Translations under genes and position numbers: made by a program
Notes under the pieces: generated by a model
Databases searched by the model: none
Seen by the model: the letters and a program-made list of their open reading frames with translations, nothing else
What the model was told of the DNA's origin: nothing
Assembly (NCBI RefSeq): GCF_028553885.1
Contig: NZ_CP067169.1
Span: 2,286,385 to 2,350,384, forward strand
Direction: 5' to 3'
Length of the DNA: 64,000 nucleotides
Source of the DNA: Paracoccus aestuarii
GTDB lineage: Bacteria; Pseudomonadota; Alphaproteobacteria; Rhodobacterales; Rhodobacteraceae
In this document: positions 28,173-36,080 of the stretch, in pieces
Position numbering within the stretch: position 1 is the stretch's first letter
Layout: each line of letters starts with the position of its first letter

Positions 28173-28380
28173 AAGCTGCCAGGCGCGGGAGATGAACCCG
28201 CGCCCGTCCCCTGGTCCTGCCCCATCTGGGTCCTTTCGGAACAGCTTTCCATGCGGTGGGCATTGTTGCGTAAACACTCCAGCTGTAGGCAAAAATCGGG
28301 GTGCGCATCCTAGGTGCGCAGGTTCGCACCCTCTGGATGCGGATCTCACCAGCATCCGGAGTCCCCGACGACGCGGCCTC
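28173..28380. other. intergenic segment after the dehydrogenase
   Basis: No gene is seen in this 208-base stretch. It carries the right copy of the 22-bp dyad repeat (28309-28330) and marks the change from the catabolic module to the mosaic island. Confidence 0.5.
28309..28330 (+). repeat. 22-bp dyad repeat, right copy
   Basis: CCTAGGTGCGCAGG at 28309 continues into TTCGCACC. This copy has a perfect dyad GGTGCG, 6 bases, CGCACC. It matches 23223-23244 at 20 of 22 positions, same strand. Confidence 0.6.
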
Positions 28381-28725
28381 TTACGCCATGATCGAAAAGA
28401 TCCTGAAGGAACGCGTTTCCACCCGGCATCCTGACCGCTGACCTCGGTCAACCTCGGCTTCGGCCTCGACCGGCAGGTCCTCATTTGTTTGAGCATCCTC
28501 CACCACAGCAAAGCGCTCGGCGACTTCCGGTGCATAGCGGCGCAGGTCCGAGCGAAGCCTTTGCAGCGCAAGGTCCTTTGTTTTCGCCTCCAGCATCACG
28601 TCGAATTCCAGGCCTTGAGCGGTCCGCATGACGGTCGCGAACTCGAACGGGTTCACGTAGTCCGCGTGCCCCGTCCAGACCGGCGGCAGCAGCACGGTCT
28701 TCAGCCGCGAGGTGGGCTTGATCAC
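28381..28725 (-). pseudogene. uvdE: UV DNA damage endonuclease, C-terminal fragment
   Basis: The frame encodes LPPVWTGHADYVNPFEF, then DVMLEAKTKDLALQRLR, which are the C-terminal metal-site blocks of UvdE/UvsE, an endonuclease that nicks 5' to UV photoproducts. Only about 115 residues remain; the N-terminal two thirds of the TIM-barrel are missing. The fragment is preceded at once by the 3' end of another gene (stop at 28731), so it is a rearrangement remnant and not a working gene. Confidence 0.82.
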
Positions 28726-29036
28726 GTCCTAGGTCAGCGGCCCTTTAGCGGGCGCCGCTGATTTCGCGGCCTCGCGTTCCTTGTCGCTGACCTTGGCGAC
28801 GCCGCTACTGAGCTAAAAGAGCATGGAGCATCCATAGAGTTCAAGCTGGAGGATATCGTAGATGGAAGGGTCGAAATTGTATTTGAGGCAATCCTCCAAA
28901 TGACGTCTGATTTGAATGCACAAAGTGAGCGATTGCTAATTAATACCCTATGTGAATCGACCGAGAAAAGCGGCCAAGTCGTTGACGGAACGCAGGCCAC
29001 ATTCCCTGAAAGCATGTTTAAGATGCTAGAGCTAGG
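28726..29036. other. mosaic of gene ends between uvdE remnant and IS481 copy B
   Basis: Two unrelated scraps can be read. On the minus strand, 28731-28805 encodes a C-terminus (KVSDKEREAAKSAAPAKGPL, then stop). On the plus strand, 28806-29036 is an AT-richer open frame (FKLEDIVDGRVEIVFEAI, later FPESMFKMLELG) with no proper start, cut by the IS481 end. Neither is recognised. The abrupt change of base composition near 28806 marks a recombination join. Confidence 0.55.
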
Positions 29037-30006
29037 TGTTCAGTCCCGGCATCTGGTGGATCGGATTGACGATGAATCTGTCTGGCTCTGAAGTCCAGAC
29101 CTTGCAGATGTATTCGTAGGGTGTGACACCGCTCAGCGTCTTGAGCCTGCGTGCGAAATTGTAGGCGGCGATGAAATCGGCGAGGTGCGTGCGCAGCTGG
29201 CTGTGGCTGTCGTAGTGGTAGCGCTTGACGGTCGCGTCCTTGATCGTCCTGTTCATCCGCTCGACTTGGCCATTCGTCCACGGGTGGTTGGGCTTGGTCA
29301 GCCGATGCTCGATCCCGTTTGCCTCGCAAATCATGTCGAACCGCATTTGCCGAGAGTAAGGAGTGTTACGGTTTCGAGGCTGCTCTGCGAACTGGATGCC
29401 ATTATCGGTCAGGATCGTGTGGATGCGGTAGGGCACGACGTCCAGAAGGTGCTCCAGGAACTCCCAAGCGGTTTTCCTGTTGGCCTTTTCCGCCAATTGA
29501 ACGACAGCAAATTTGCTGGTGCGATCAATGGCTACGAAGAGGAAGAGCTTGCCTTCGGCCGTCTGCACCTCGGCGATGTCGATATGGAAGAAACCTATCG
29601 GGTAGCGCTTGAACTTCGCACGCTTGGGCTTGTCCCCGCCCACGTCCGGCAGTCGCGAAATGCCATTCCGCTGCAGGCATCGGTGCAGCGCCGAGCGCGT
29701 CAGATGTGGGATAGAGGGCTGAAGAGCGTAGAGGCAGTCGTCCAACGGCAGCAGCGTATGGCGCCGAAACGCGACGATTGTTGCTTCCTCGGCCTCACTC
29801 AAGACCGTGGAGCGTGGCTCCTTCGGCCCAGTCTTACGGTCCTCAACTGTCTCGCGCTTGCGCCACTTCGCGACAGTCTTTGGGTTGATGCCGAGCTCCC
29901 GGCTCAGCTGCGCGAGCGAAGCTTGCGATCGCTGTATTGCAGCTCTGACAGCGTGCGTGGTCGTGGCGCTCCCGTGACGAACTTGTCCCATAATGCTTCC
30001 TTCCAT
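29032..30006 (-). CDS. IS481-family transposase
   Basis: The 324-residue DDE transposase has an N-terminal HTH (SLAQLSRELGINPKTVAKWR), the rve core with FHIDIAEVQTAEGKLFLFVAID (first Asp), TILTDNGIQF (second Asp), and HPWTNGQVERMNRTIKDA (Glu), then RLKTLSGVTPYEYI. The probable start is the Met at 30006 or the next Met (GQVRHGS). The TAG at 29032-29034 lies 3 bases outside the element, so the last residue and the stop come from target DNA, as in copy A. Confidence 0.95.
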   Translation of the reverse strand: MEGSIMGQVRHGSATTTHAVRAAIQRSQASLAQLSRELGINPKTVAKWRKRETVEDRKTGPKEPRSTVLSEAEEATIVAFRRHTLLPLDDCLYALQPSIPHLTRSALHRCLQRNGISRLPDVGGDKPKRAKFKRYPIGFFHIDIAEVQTAEGKLFLFVAIDRTSKFAVVQLAEKANRKTAWEFLEHLLDVVPYRIHTILTDNGIQFAEQPRNRNTPYSRQMRFDMICEANGIEHRLTKPNHPWTNGQVERMNRTIKDATVKRYHYDSHSQLRTHLADFIAAYNFARRLKTLSGVTPYEYICKVWTSEPDRFIVNPIHQMPGLNT

Positions 30007-30047
30007 TCCTGCGAAAGGATTGCACCATCAAACCATGGGATCAAACA
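29037..30047 (-). mobile_element. IS481-type element, copy B, 1011 bp, intact
   Basis: The ends are TGTTCAGTCCCGGCAT at 29037 and, inverted, TGTTTGATCCCATG ending at 30047, imperfect inverted repeats that begin TGTT. The flanks differ (GCTAGG left, CAACCT right) and belong to unrelated genes. There is thus no target duplication, and a deletion or recombination has probably removed DNA next to the element. It lies in the same orientation as copy A at 7071-10372. Confidence 0.9.
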
Positions 30048-32268
30048 CAACCTTCGGTGCCGCACCTTCGTCGAGGAGAGCCGCCTGGCGCACCTGCCGG
30101 CGCGCCGCCTCTCGCTGCTCCGCGATCCGCTGCCGCAGCTTCGCCGAGAGGGCGTCCTGCCACTCCACCAGCGTCTGCACCGACATGCCGCGCCGCGACC
30201 GAAGATATGCCACCGCTGCGCTGAGCCAGCCGCGCAGTTGATCCTGCGGCAGGTCCGGCGCGCGGCAAGCGCGTTCGAGCCACTGGATCAGCGTTGCGGC
30301 CAAGTGGTCGTCGTCGACCGCGCCCAGACCAGACAGTCGCGGCTGCGTCACCGTCATCCGCGAGTAGACCAGCTTTTCGCCGTCGAGGTCGATCTGCATC
30401 ACCTCGTCGGCGCGGTGGAAGCTCAAGTCAGCCTCCTCCAGGCAGGCGGAGGCTTCGCTGAGCGTCCAGTCCGACAGCTCCATCAGGCTGTCGGTGTCGG
30501 CCGGCAGGAGCTCACCACCGACTTCGGCAAACAGCAACGGGACGTCGATCACCGCGCCGCCCTCGGCAAGAGAACGGCGCTGCTCGACCTTGGCGTGGTG
30601 CTTCACCAGCGCAGCGCGAGCGACAGGGCGATCCGCCTCTGGTGCCAGCGCGATCAGCCGCTCGGCGACGGCTTCCGCCACCTCACCCTTGATGCCCGCC
30701 GAGAGCCCGCCATCGGGTGCGGGCGTCCACTCCACACCGGCTTCGGCCAGATCCCTCAGCACCCCACGCGTCTCGGCAGTATCAGCCACCGGCACCTGCC
30801 AGACCGGCTGCGGCCGCACGGGCGTCGGGTCGAACAGGACCCCCTGATTGGCGCCAAGCCCGTCTGGCTGGACCGAGCCGCGCACCTCGTCGTCGGTAAA
30901 GCCCATGCCGACCAGCTTGTCCGTCAGCGCCTCGGCCGTCTCGTTGAACTCGGGCTCTGACACATGGGCATAGGCCATGTTCAGCGCCGGGTCCTTGCGC
31001 CGCTCGGCGTAGGGCATCCGCAGCACCCGGCCGAGCAGCTGCTCGACCGCCGTGGCGCTGCGCAGCTTCTGCGTGGCGCAAAGGACATAGGCCGAGGGGC
31101 AGTCCCACCCCTCGCGCAGCGCCTGCACGGTGATGACATGGCGCGTCGGCTCGCCGGGATCGCGGAGGTTCACGCCGTCCAGCTCGCGCTGATCGCCGGT
31201 GGCGATCTTGATCCAGGCCGGCGGGACGAGTCGCTCCACCAGATAATCGCGGATCTGCTCGACCGAAGGCTCGCGGCCTTTGCGCTGCGCCTGATACAGC
31301 ACGACGGGGCGGATGTGATCCTTGTCGCGCTTTGCCTTCTCCTCCAGCATCTTCTGCGTGCTGAGCGCCCCATTGACCGCCGACCGCCAATCGCCGTGCG
31401 GCCGAAGGCGGATCGGCAGCTTGATCATCTGCTCGTCCTTCAGCGCGGTCGCCGTCACGCTGCAGAGGATGTTGTTGCGGTCCTTGGGCGTCGCCGTGAA
31501 CTCGATCACGGCCGCGGGACGGACGCGCGCCTGAACGTCGCGGGAGAGGCCCGTCACGGCGTTATGCGCCTCGTCGACGATCATCAGCGGGCGGTGGTGA
31601 TGGAGCAGGTTCGCCAGGCTGAACTTGACGGCGCCTTCCGTCAGCAGCGGATGTTCCGCGGCCTCCTCGGCAGAAACCCGCTCCATCCCGTCCGTCGGCA
31701 GCGTCGCGAAGAACGGCTCCAGTGCCTCGTGATGGGAGTAGACCCGGCGGCCCGAGGTGTTGCCGACCCGGAACGCCTGGATCGTCGAGACGATGACGCA
31801 GGCATTCTGCGCCAGATCCGCCGGGGTCAGGATGTCGAAGGCCTCGATGTCGAAGACCCGAACCCGCCCGCCGAAGGCAGCATCCAGCCGCCGGCGATAG
31901 GCGTGGGTGCGGTCAGCAAGCGCGTCCAGCGTCTGGTCCTTGATCTGCGTCGAGGAGACGAACCACAGGACCAGCGGCTGCGGGCGCACGGCGACCTCCG
32001 ACCAGAGCCGCACCGTCTCGGCAGCCAGCAGCGTCTTGCCGCCCCCCGTGCGCAGGCGCAGGCATACATAGGGCACCTCCGGCAACCCCTCCAGTGCCTG
32101 ATACGGCCTTCGCGCCGGCAGCGGCGTGCCGAGCATCCGCGCCTCGCGCTCCTGGAGCGCAACCTCGCGGGCAAAGGCCTCGGCGGGACCGGCGGTGGCC
32201 CGGCTGCGGGTCAGAAACCGCTCCAGCGCATCCAGCACCGCCTGCTGATAGATCTTCAGCTCCATCAC
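30028..32268 (-). CDS. type III restriction enzyme Res subunit, C-terminus cut by IS481
   Basis: The frame encodes an SF2 helicase/translocase of 746 residues: Walker A RTGGGKTLLAAET (73-85), DEAH box in MIVDEAHN (about 238), motif III FTATPKD, and motif VI EQLLGRVLRMPY. It overlaps mod by 4 bases. The frame enters IS481 copy B at 30047 and stops after PKVVFDPMV, whose last codons are IS sequence. Res proteins usually carry a PD-(D/E)xK nuclease domain at the C-terminus. I see no such motif before the cut, so cleavage activity is probably lost while ATPase may remain. Confidence 0.88.
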   Translation of the reverse strand: MMELKIYQQAVLDALERFLTRSRATAGPAEAFAREVALQEREARMLGTPLPARRPYQALEGLPEVPYVCLRLRTGGGKTLLAAETVRLWSEVAVRPQPLVLWFVSSTQIKDQTLDALADRTHAYRRRLDAAFGGRVRVFDIEAFDILTPADLAQNACVIVSTIQAFRVGNTSGRRVYSHHEALEPFFATLPTDGMERVSAEEAAEHPLLTEGAVKFSLANLLHHHRPLMIVDEAHNAVTGLSRDVQARVRPAAVIEFTATPKDRNNILCSVTATALKDEQMIKLPIRLRPHGDWRSAVNGALSTQKMLEEKAKRDKDHIRPVVLYQAQRKGREPSVEQIRDYLVERLVPPAWIKIATGDQRELDGVNLRDPGEPTRHVITVQALREGWDCPSAYVLCATQKLRSATAVEQLLGRVLRMPYAERRKDPALNMAYAHVSEPEFNETAEALTDKLVGMGFTDDEVRGSVQPDGLGANQGVLFDPTPVRPQPVWQVPVADTAETRGVLRDLAEAGVEWTPAPDGGLSAGIKGEVAEAVAERLIALAPEADRPVARAALVKHHAKVEQRRSLAEGGAVIDVPLLFAEVGGELLPADTDSLMELSDWTLSEASACLEEADLSFHRADEVMQIDLDGEKLVYSRMTVTQPRLSGLGAVDDDHLAATLIQWLERACRAPDLPQDQLRGWLSAAVAYLRSRRGMSVQTLVEWQDALSAKLRQRIAEQREAARRQVRQAALLDEGAAPKVVFDPMV

Positions 32269-33851
32269 AGGCCTCCCGCGTTCAGGTCATAGGGCGTCTG
32301 GCGGAACTGCACGCCCTGCGCCTTCAGCGTCGCCGGCGACAGGCGACATGCGGTGGCGTAGACGGTCAATGTGCCGGCGAAGCCCTGCGGCAGGTGCTCT
32401 CGGATCAGCGCAAGCGTCGCCCGGGTCAGGACGTTCCCGCCCTGCGAACTGCGGTCCTTCAGGATGCCGTTGAAGAGCAGCGCCACCGCCCGGTCGGGCG
32501 CGGGCGGAGGCGCCTCGGCCTCGGGGTCCTCCGTTACCGGCGGCGGCGGGCTGATGATGCCCAGGAGCGGCGTGTCGGGCATGTTCTCCAGCGGTCGGCG
32601 GGTCTCGGTGAACCAGACATGCCGGGCAAGGTCGGCAAAGCGGACCTCGGGCGCGATCACGCCGTTCTCGTCATAGACGCGCGGGCCGAGCGTCACGAAG
32701 CGGAACCCGCCGCCGCCCTGCCAGCCGACATCCTTGCTGATGCCGCCCTGCTCGCCGTCGATCACCTTCGTCAGGCGGGTGGCACAGTGGGTGCGGGCAT
32801 GATCGCCCATCTCGACACCGATCCAGCGTCGGCCCATCTTGTGGGCCACGGCCGCCGTGGTGCCGGAGCCGAGGAAGCTGTCGAGCACGAGGTCGCCAGG
32901 ATTGGTGGCAATGTGGAGGATGCGTTGGATAAGCCGTTCAGGCTTTGGTGTAATAAAAATTTCGCCTTCCGAAAAAAGCCTTTTTGCTTCATCCTTGGCT
33001 TGTGCGTTATGCCCCACATCTGAGTATGTCCAAAGATTTCCTGGAACCACTCCCTGCTTAACTTCATCTAAAAAGGTTTTCTTCCGAGGGGCGTTGGACC
33101 CCCGAGGCCCCCACCAAATACGAGACTCACTATCTAGCCGCCGAAAATTCTCCTCCGAAACACTCCAGTAGCGCCCCTGCGGAGGGGTGAACTTCTTACC
33201 AGAGGGAGAAACTACCTCGTAATTTCCTTTGCTGTAAAAATTGCGGGCATGGACCGCACTATCGATCCAACGCCCTCTCGGGTCATTGTCTGGATTCTTA
33301 AAGTTCTTGTTCTGCTCCTCTCCACGCGGGAGCACATTAAACAGCATGGAATTCTTGTTTTTCGCATAGGGCAGAATGAACTCGGTCTGACCTGTGAAGT
33401 AGTGCGCTGAATTCTTGCGCGTGTAAATCATTTGCCAAGTTATGGTGTCGATAAAGTTCCTTCGCCCGAACACCTCGTCCATAACGACCTTGAGGTAATG
33501 CCCCTCATTGTCGTCGATGCTGACCCAGATGCTGCCTTCTTCGGACAGGAATTCGCGCAGCAGCATCAGCCGGGGCACGATCATTCCCAGCCATTGTGCA
33601 TGTTCCAGATTGTCGTCGTAATGCTCGAAGGCCGAGCGGGTATTATACGGTGGGTCGATATAGATGCACTTCACCCGGCCAGCATAAAACGGCAGCAGCG
33701 CCTTCAGCGCCTCCAGATTATCGCCCTGAACCAGAAGGCCGTCATCGCCCTCGCCATAGGAGAGGTTCGGCTGCTCGGTCAGCAGCCGGAACGGCACCCG
33801 CGCCGCCGCCCGCCGATCCGCGTCGCCCGTCAGCCACTGCAATGTCGGCAT
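32265..33851 (-). CDS. type III DNA methyltransferase Mod
   Basis: The 528-residue adenine methyltransferase has motif IV YIDPPYNTRS (catalytic DPPY, residues 66-69) before motif I FLGSGTTAAVAH (about 338), the beta-class order of type III Mod. The central region between them (about codons 140-310, 32940-33430) is visibly AT-rich and less like the rest. It should be the target-recognition domain. The gene couples to res by a 4-base overlap. With Res truncated, Mod may act as an orphan methylase. Confidence 0.9.
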   Translation of the reverse strand: MPTLQWLTGDADRRAAARVPFRLLTEQPNLSYGEGDDGLLVQGDNLEALKALLPFYAGRVKCIYIDPPYNTRSAFEHYDDNLEHAQWLGMIVPRLMLLREFLSEEGSIWVSIDDNEGHYLKVVMDEVFGRRNFIDTITWQMIYTRKNSAHYFTGQTEFILPYAKNKNSMLFNVLPRGEEQNKNFKNPDNDPRGRWIDSAVHARNFYSKGNYEVVSPSGKKFTPPQGRYWSVSEENFRRLDSESRIWWGPRGSNAPRKKTFLDEVKQGVVPGNLWTYSDVGHNAQAKDEAKRLFSEGEIFITPKPERLIQRILHIATNPGDLVLDSFLGSGTTAAVAHKMGRRWIGVEMGDHARTHCATRLTKVIDGEQGGISKDVGWQGGGGFRFVTLGPRVYDENGVIAPEVRFADLARHVWFTETRRPLENMPDTPLLGIISPPPPVTEDPEAEAPPPAPDRAVALLFNGILKDRSSQGGNVLTRATLALIREHLPQGFAGTLTVYATACRLSPATLKAQGVQFRQTPYDLNAGGL

Positions 33852-33931
33852 CCTGTCCCCCGTGCTTTTTGCGTGGGGTCTAGCTCAGCCTGCGTGGCAG
33901 GGGAACAGTTCGTGACGCCGAGCGGAGACGG

Positions 33932-35419
33932 TTACTCGCCTTGGTTCTTCCCGCTGCGCTTGGCGTCGCGCGCCTTCATGATGCGCCACCGGGCAAGCAC
34001 CTTCCGCACCTGCTCCTTGGCAGTTTTGAACGGGCCGGTGTCGATCCTGAACTCCCGGGCCATCTGCGCGAGGTCCTGCCACGCGCCGTCAATTTCGGAA
34101 TGCTCGCGGGCGACCCGCGCCTTCTCCAGCGCCAGGGCAGCGTCAGCCTCCTCCCGCGCCGCCTGCCGCAGGCGCTGCCAGCCCGGCGTCAGCGCGGCTA
34201 GGAACCTGTTCCAGCCGCGCGGCGAGCGGGCGATGCGCGTCTCGACCTCCGTCGCCTCCGCACTCTCGGGCGCGGCAGGCGCCAGCGTCACAGTGTCCTG
34301 CGTCGGGTCGATTTGGCCGGTGCCAAGGGCTTCGACGGCGGCAAGGATAGCGTCCTGTTCCTCCGCCTGCTCGGCCAACCGCTGTCGCTCAGCCTCAAGC
34401 GCGGCTTCGGCTTGCGCTGCCGCCTGCTCCCGCCGGATCTCGGCGGTCTTTATCGCCTCGCGCTTTGCGGCAAGCTCAGCCTCGGCCTCCGCCGTCTTTC
34501 GCTGCTGCTCGGCCTGAGCGGCCTCAAGCGCGGCTACGGCCGCCGCTGCCGCCTGCTGCCGCCGGATCTCGGCGGCCTCAATCGCCTCGCGCTCCGCGGC
34601 TAGCGCCGCCTCCGCTTCCGCCGTCTTCCGCTGCTGCTCGGCCTGAGCCGCCTCCAGTGCAGCCCGCTCCGCGGCAAGACGCAGATCTTCCTGCTCCCGC
34701 CATTTCTTCGGGCGGACATGACGACGCGGCGGCGGCGGCGTCTCGCCGCGCGCATAGGCCGCGCGCCCCGCCTTCGCCCGCTCCTCACCCCGCTTGAGGC
34801 CCAGTGGCGCGAAGACCTTCCCGATCTCGTCCTGGAAGTGCTCGTAATCCGCGATGACGGCGTGCTTCGACGGCTGGACCATCCTGCGGCCGTCCTTGCC
34901 GGTCTCGATCGGCAGGATGACGGCGTGGATGTGGTAGGAGGTCTCGTCGAGGTCAGCGCGGGCGTGGACCAGATCGTCGCCGAAGGTCTGCTTCAGCCAC
35001 GCCAGCGCGACCTCCTCGAACTGCTGCTCAAGGCCGTCGGCCTCGCCGAAGAAGCTGCTCAGGTCGCTGGCGAAGAAGTCCTTGTTCGCCGTCAGGATCA
35101 TTTCGCGCATCGGGCCGTGCTCGCTGGCACGCCATGGATCGCGCGGCCCCTCGACGATGCGGTTCAGCCGCTCGGTCTTGCGCCGGCGCTTCTCGAGCGC
35201 GGCAAGCTCCTGGTTGTAGTTCTCAAAGCGGATCTCGTCGATCCGGGCAGCTGCCTCGGCGGCCCAAGTTTCGCTGCCGTGGAGCAGCTTGTTCTTGCGG
35301 GAGGGGTCGACATGACCGCAATCGCCGCCGCGCCGATGGCGATGCATCTCGAAGGTGGGAAGCTGGTGGGGCCACAGACCCTCCATGCGGCCGACGATGG
35401 CAAATTGCTGTTCTGACAT
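33932..35419 (-). CDS. MobV-type (Pre/Mob) plasmid recombination relaxase
   Basis: The 495-residue protein begins with a Pre/Mob N-terminal block (HVDPSRKNKLLHG), and the relaxase histidine pair is in DLDETSYHIHAVILP (Asp158-Glu159, His163, His165), the HxDE...HxH arrangement of MobV enzymes that nick oriT. Residues 240-355 are a highly charged coiled coil containing a 43-residue tandem repeat. The C-terminal part is basic. An 8-bp inverted repeat lies 6 bases before the start. It is the main evidence that the island is mobilizable. No type IV secretion genes are present, so it would depend on a helper. Confidence 0.87.
   Translation of the reverse strand: MSEQQFAIVGRMEGLWPHQLPTFEMHRHRRGGDCGHVDPSRKNKLLHGSETWAAEAAARIDEIRFENYNQELAALEKRRRKTERLNRIVEGPRDPWRASEHGPMREMILTANKDFFASDLSSFFGEADGLEQQFEEVALAWLKQTFGDDLVHARADLDETSYHIHAVILPIETGKDGRRMVQPSKHAVIADYEHFQDEIGKVFAPLGLKRGEERAKAGRAAYARGETPPPPRRHVRPKKWREQEDLRLAAERAALEAAQAEQQRKTAEAEAALAAEREAIEAAEIRRQQAAAAAVAALEAAQAEQQRKTAEAEAELAAKREAIKTAEIRREQAAAQAEAALEAERQRLAEQAEEQDAILAAVEALGTGQIDPTQDTVTLAPAAPESAEATEVETRIARSPRGWNRFLAALTPGWQRLRQAAREEADAALALEKARVAREHSEIDGAWQDLAQMAREFRIDTGPFKTAKEQVRKVLARWRIMKARDAKRSGKNQGE
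34403..34660 (-). repeat. 129-bp tandem duplication inside the relaxase gene
   Basis: Residues 254-296 and 297-339 both read ALEAAQAEQQRKTAEAEA followed by LAA-REAI and AEIRR-QAAA. The 43-residue units are tandem and differ at a handful of positions, mainly near the end of each unit. They lengthen the coiled coil. Such in-frame repeats can change copy number by slippage. Confidence 0.85.
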
Positions 35420-35425
35420 GGCGGG

Positions 35426-35449
35426 GTCCTGACGCGGTGAGGTCAGGAC
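35426..35449. other. perfect 8-bp inverted repeat before the relaxase start (oriT/operator candidate)
   Basis: GTCCTGAC, 8 bases, GTCAGGAC. It starts 6 bases upstream of the relaxase ATG. MobV relaxases commonly bind an inverted repeat just upstream of their own gene at oriT and repress themselves. Candidate only. Confidence 0.5.
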
Positions 35450-36080
35450 ATCGGAGGATCTTGTCGAGGACGGAAATCGCCGTGGAGGATCGAGGCGCAG
35501 GGACCTTACTCACTAAGCAGCCCGCGCAGTCGCCGCCTGACGGCGGCTTGGTGCTCGGGCTGCCGTTCGCCGGGGGCAAGCCCCCAGACCCCCTGCCCCG
35601 CTGGCGCGGGGCCGGGAGACGCGCCGCTCTCCCTGACCCTCTCCGGGCCTTCCGCCGGACCAGAGGGATGCGCTCACCCCTCTGGACTCCCCCGCGCAGG
35701 GGACCGCTCGCCACGCCCCCTGCACCTCCTCGGCGTCTCCGACGGCTCGGGCGTTCTGCACGCCCCGAGACCCCGGCGCCCGGAGAGGCCGCTCCACGCT
35801 CTCCCCAAGCCCCTCCCGTTCCCGGGAAGATCGTTCCGCACCTCTTCCCGAACCCATCTCCGCTCGCCTGCCCGGCGGGGTCGAGAGGGTGCGCCCTCTC
35901 GACGCTCTCCCCATCAGCGCAGGCAGGAGAGACGACATGAGGGAACGGGATGGCAGGGAGCAAGGCGCGGCCTGTTCCGTCGTGCACGCGTCCTGTGACG
36001 CGCACGACGGAACATCCCCGCCGGAGAGAGTGAGGAGATCGAGCGCGTCAGTTTCAACTTCACCAAGAGCCGAGGACACC
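35450..36080. other. hairpin-rich intergenic region between mob and the MazF-like gene
   Basis: No coding frame is convincing in these 630 bases. Perfect inverted repeats follow one another: GCCGCC/GGCGGC (35532-35547), GGGGGC/GCCCCC (near 35572), GCCCCGC/GCGGGGC (near 35597), CCAGAGGG/CCCTCTGG (near 35660), TCGAGAGGG/CCCTCTCGA (35881-35902) and the long hairpin at 35973-36014. Such density is typical of a plasmid oriT or replication/stability region. The MazF-like gene's promoter must also be here. Confidence 0.55.
35973..36014. repeat. long inverted repeat, 13-bp perfect outer stem
   Basis: TGTTCCGTCGTGC pairs with GCACGACGGAACA. The stem continues inward with GCGTC/GACGC after a 2-base bulge, around a CTGT loop. 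It lies 66 bases before the MazF-like start. No T-run follows, so it is more likely an operator, origin or oriT element than a terminator. Confidence 0.8.
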
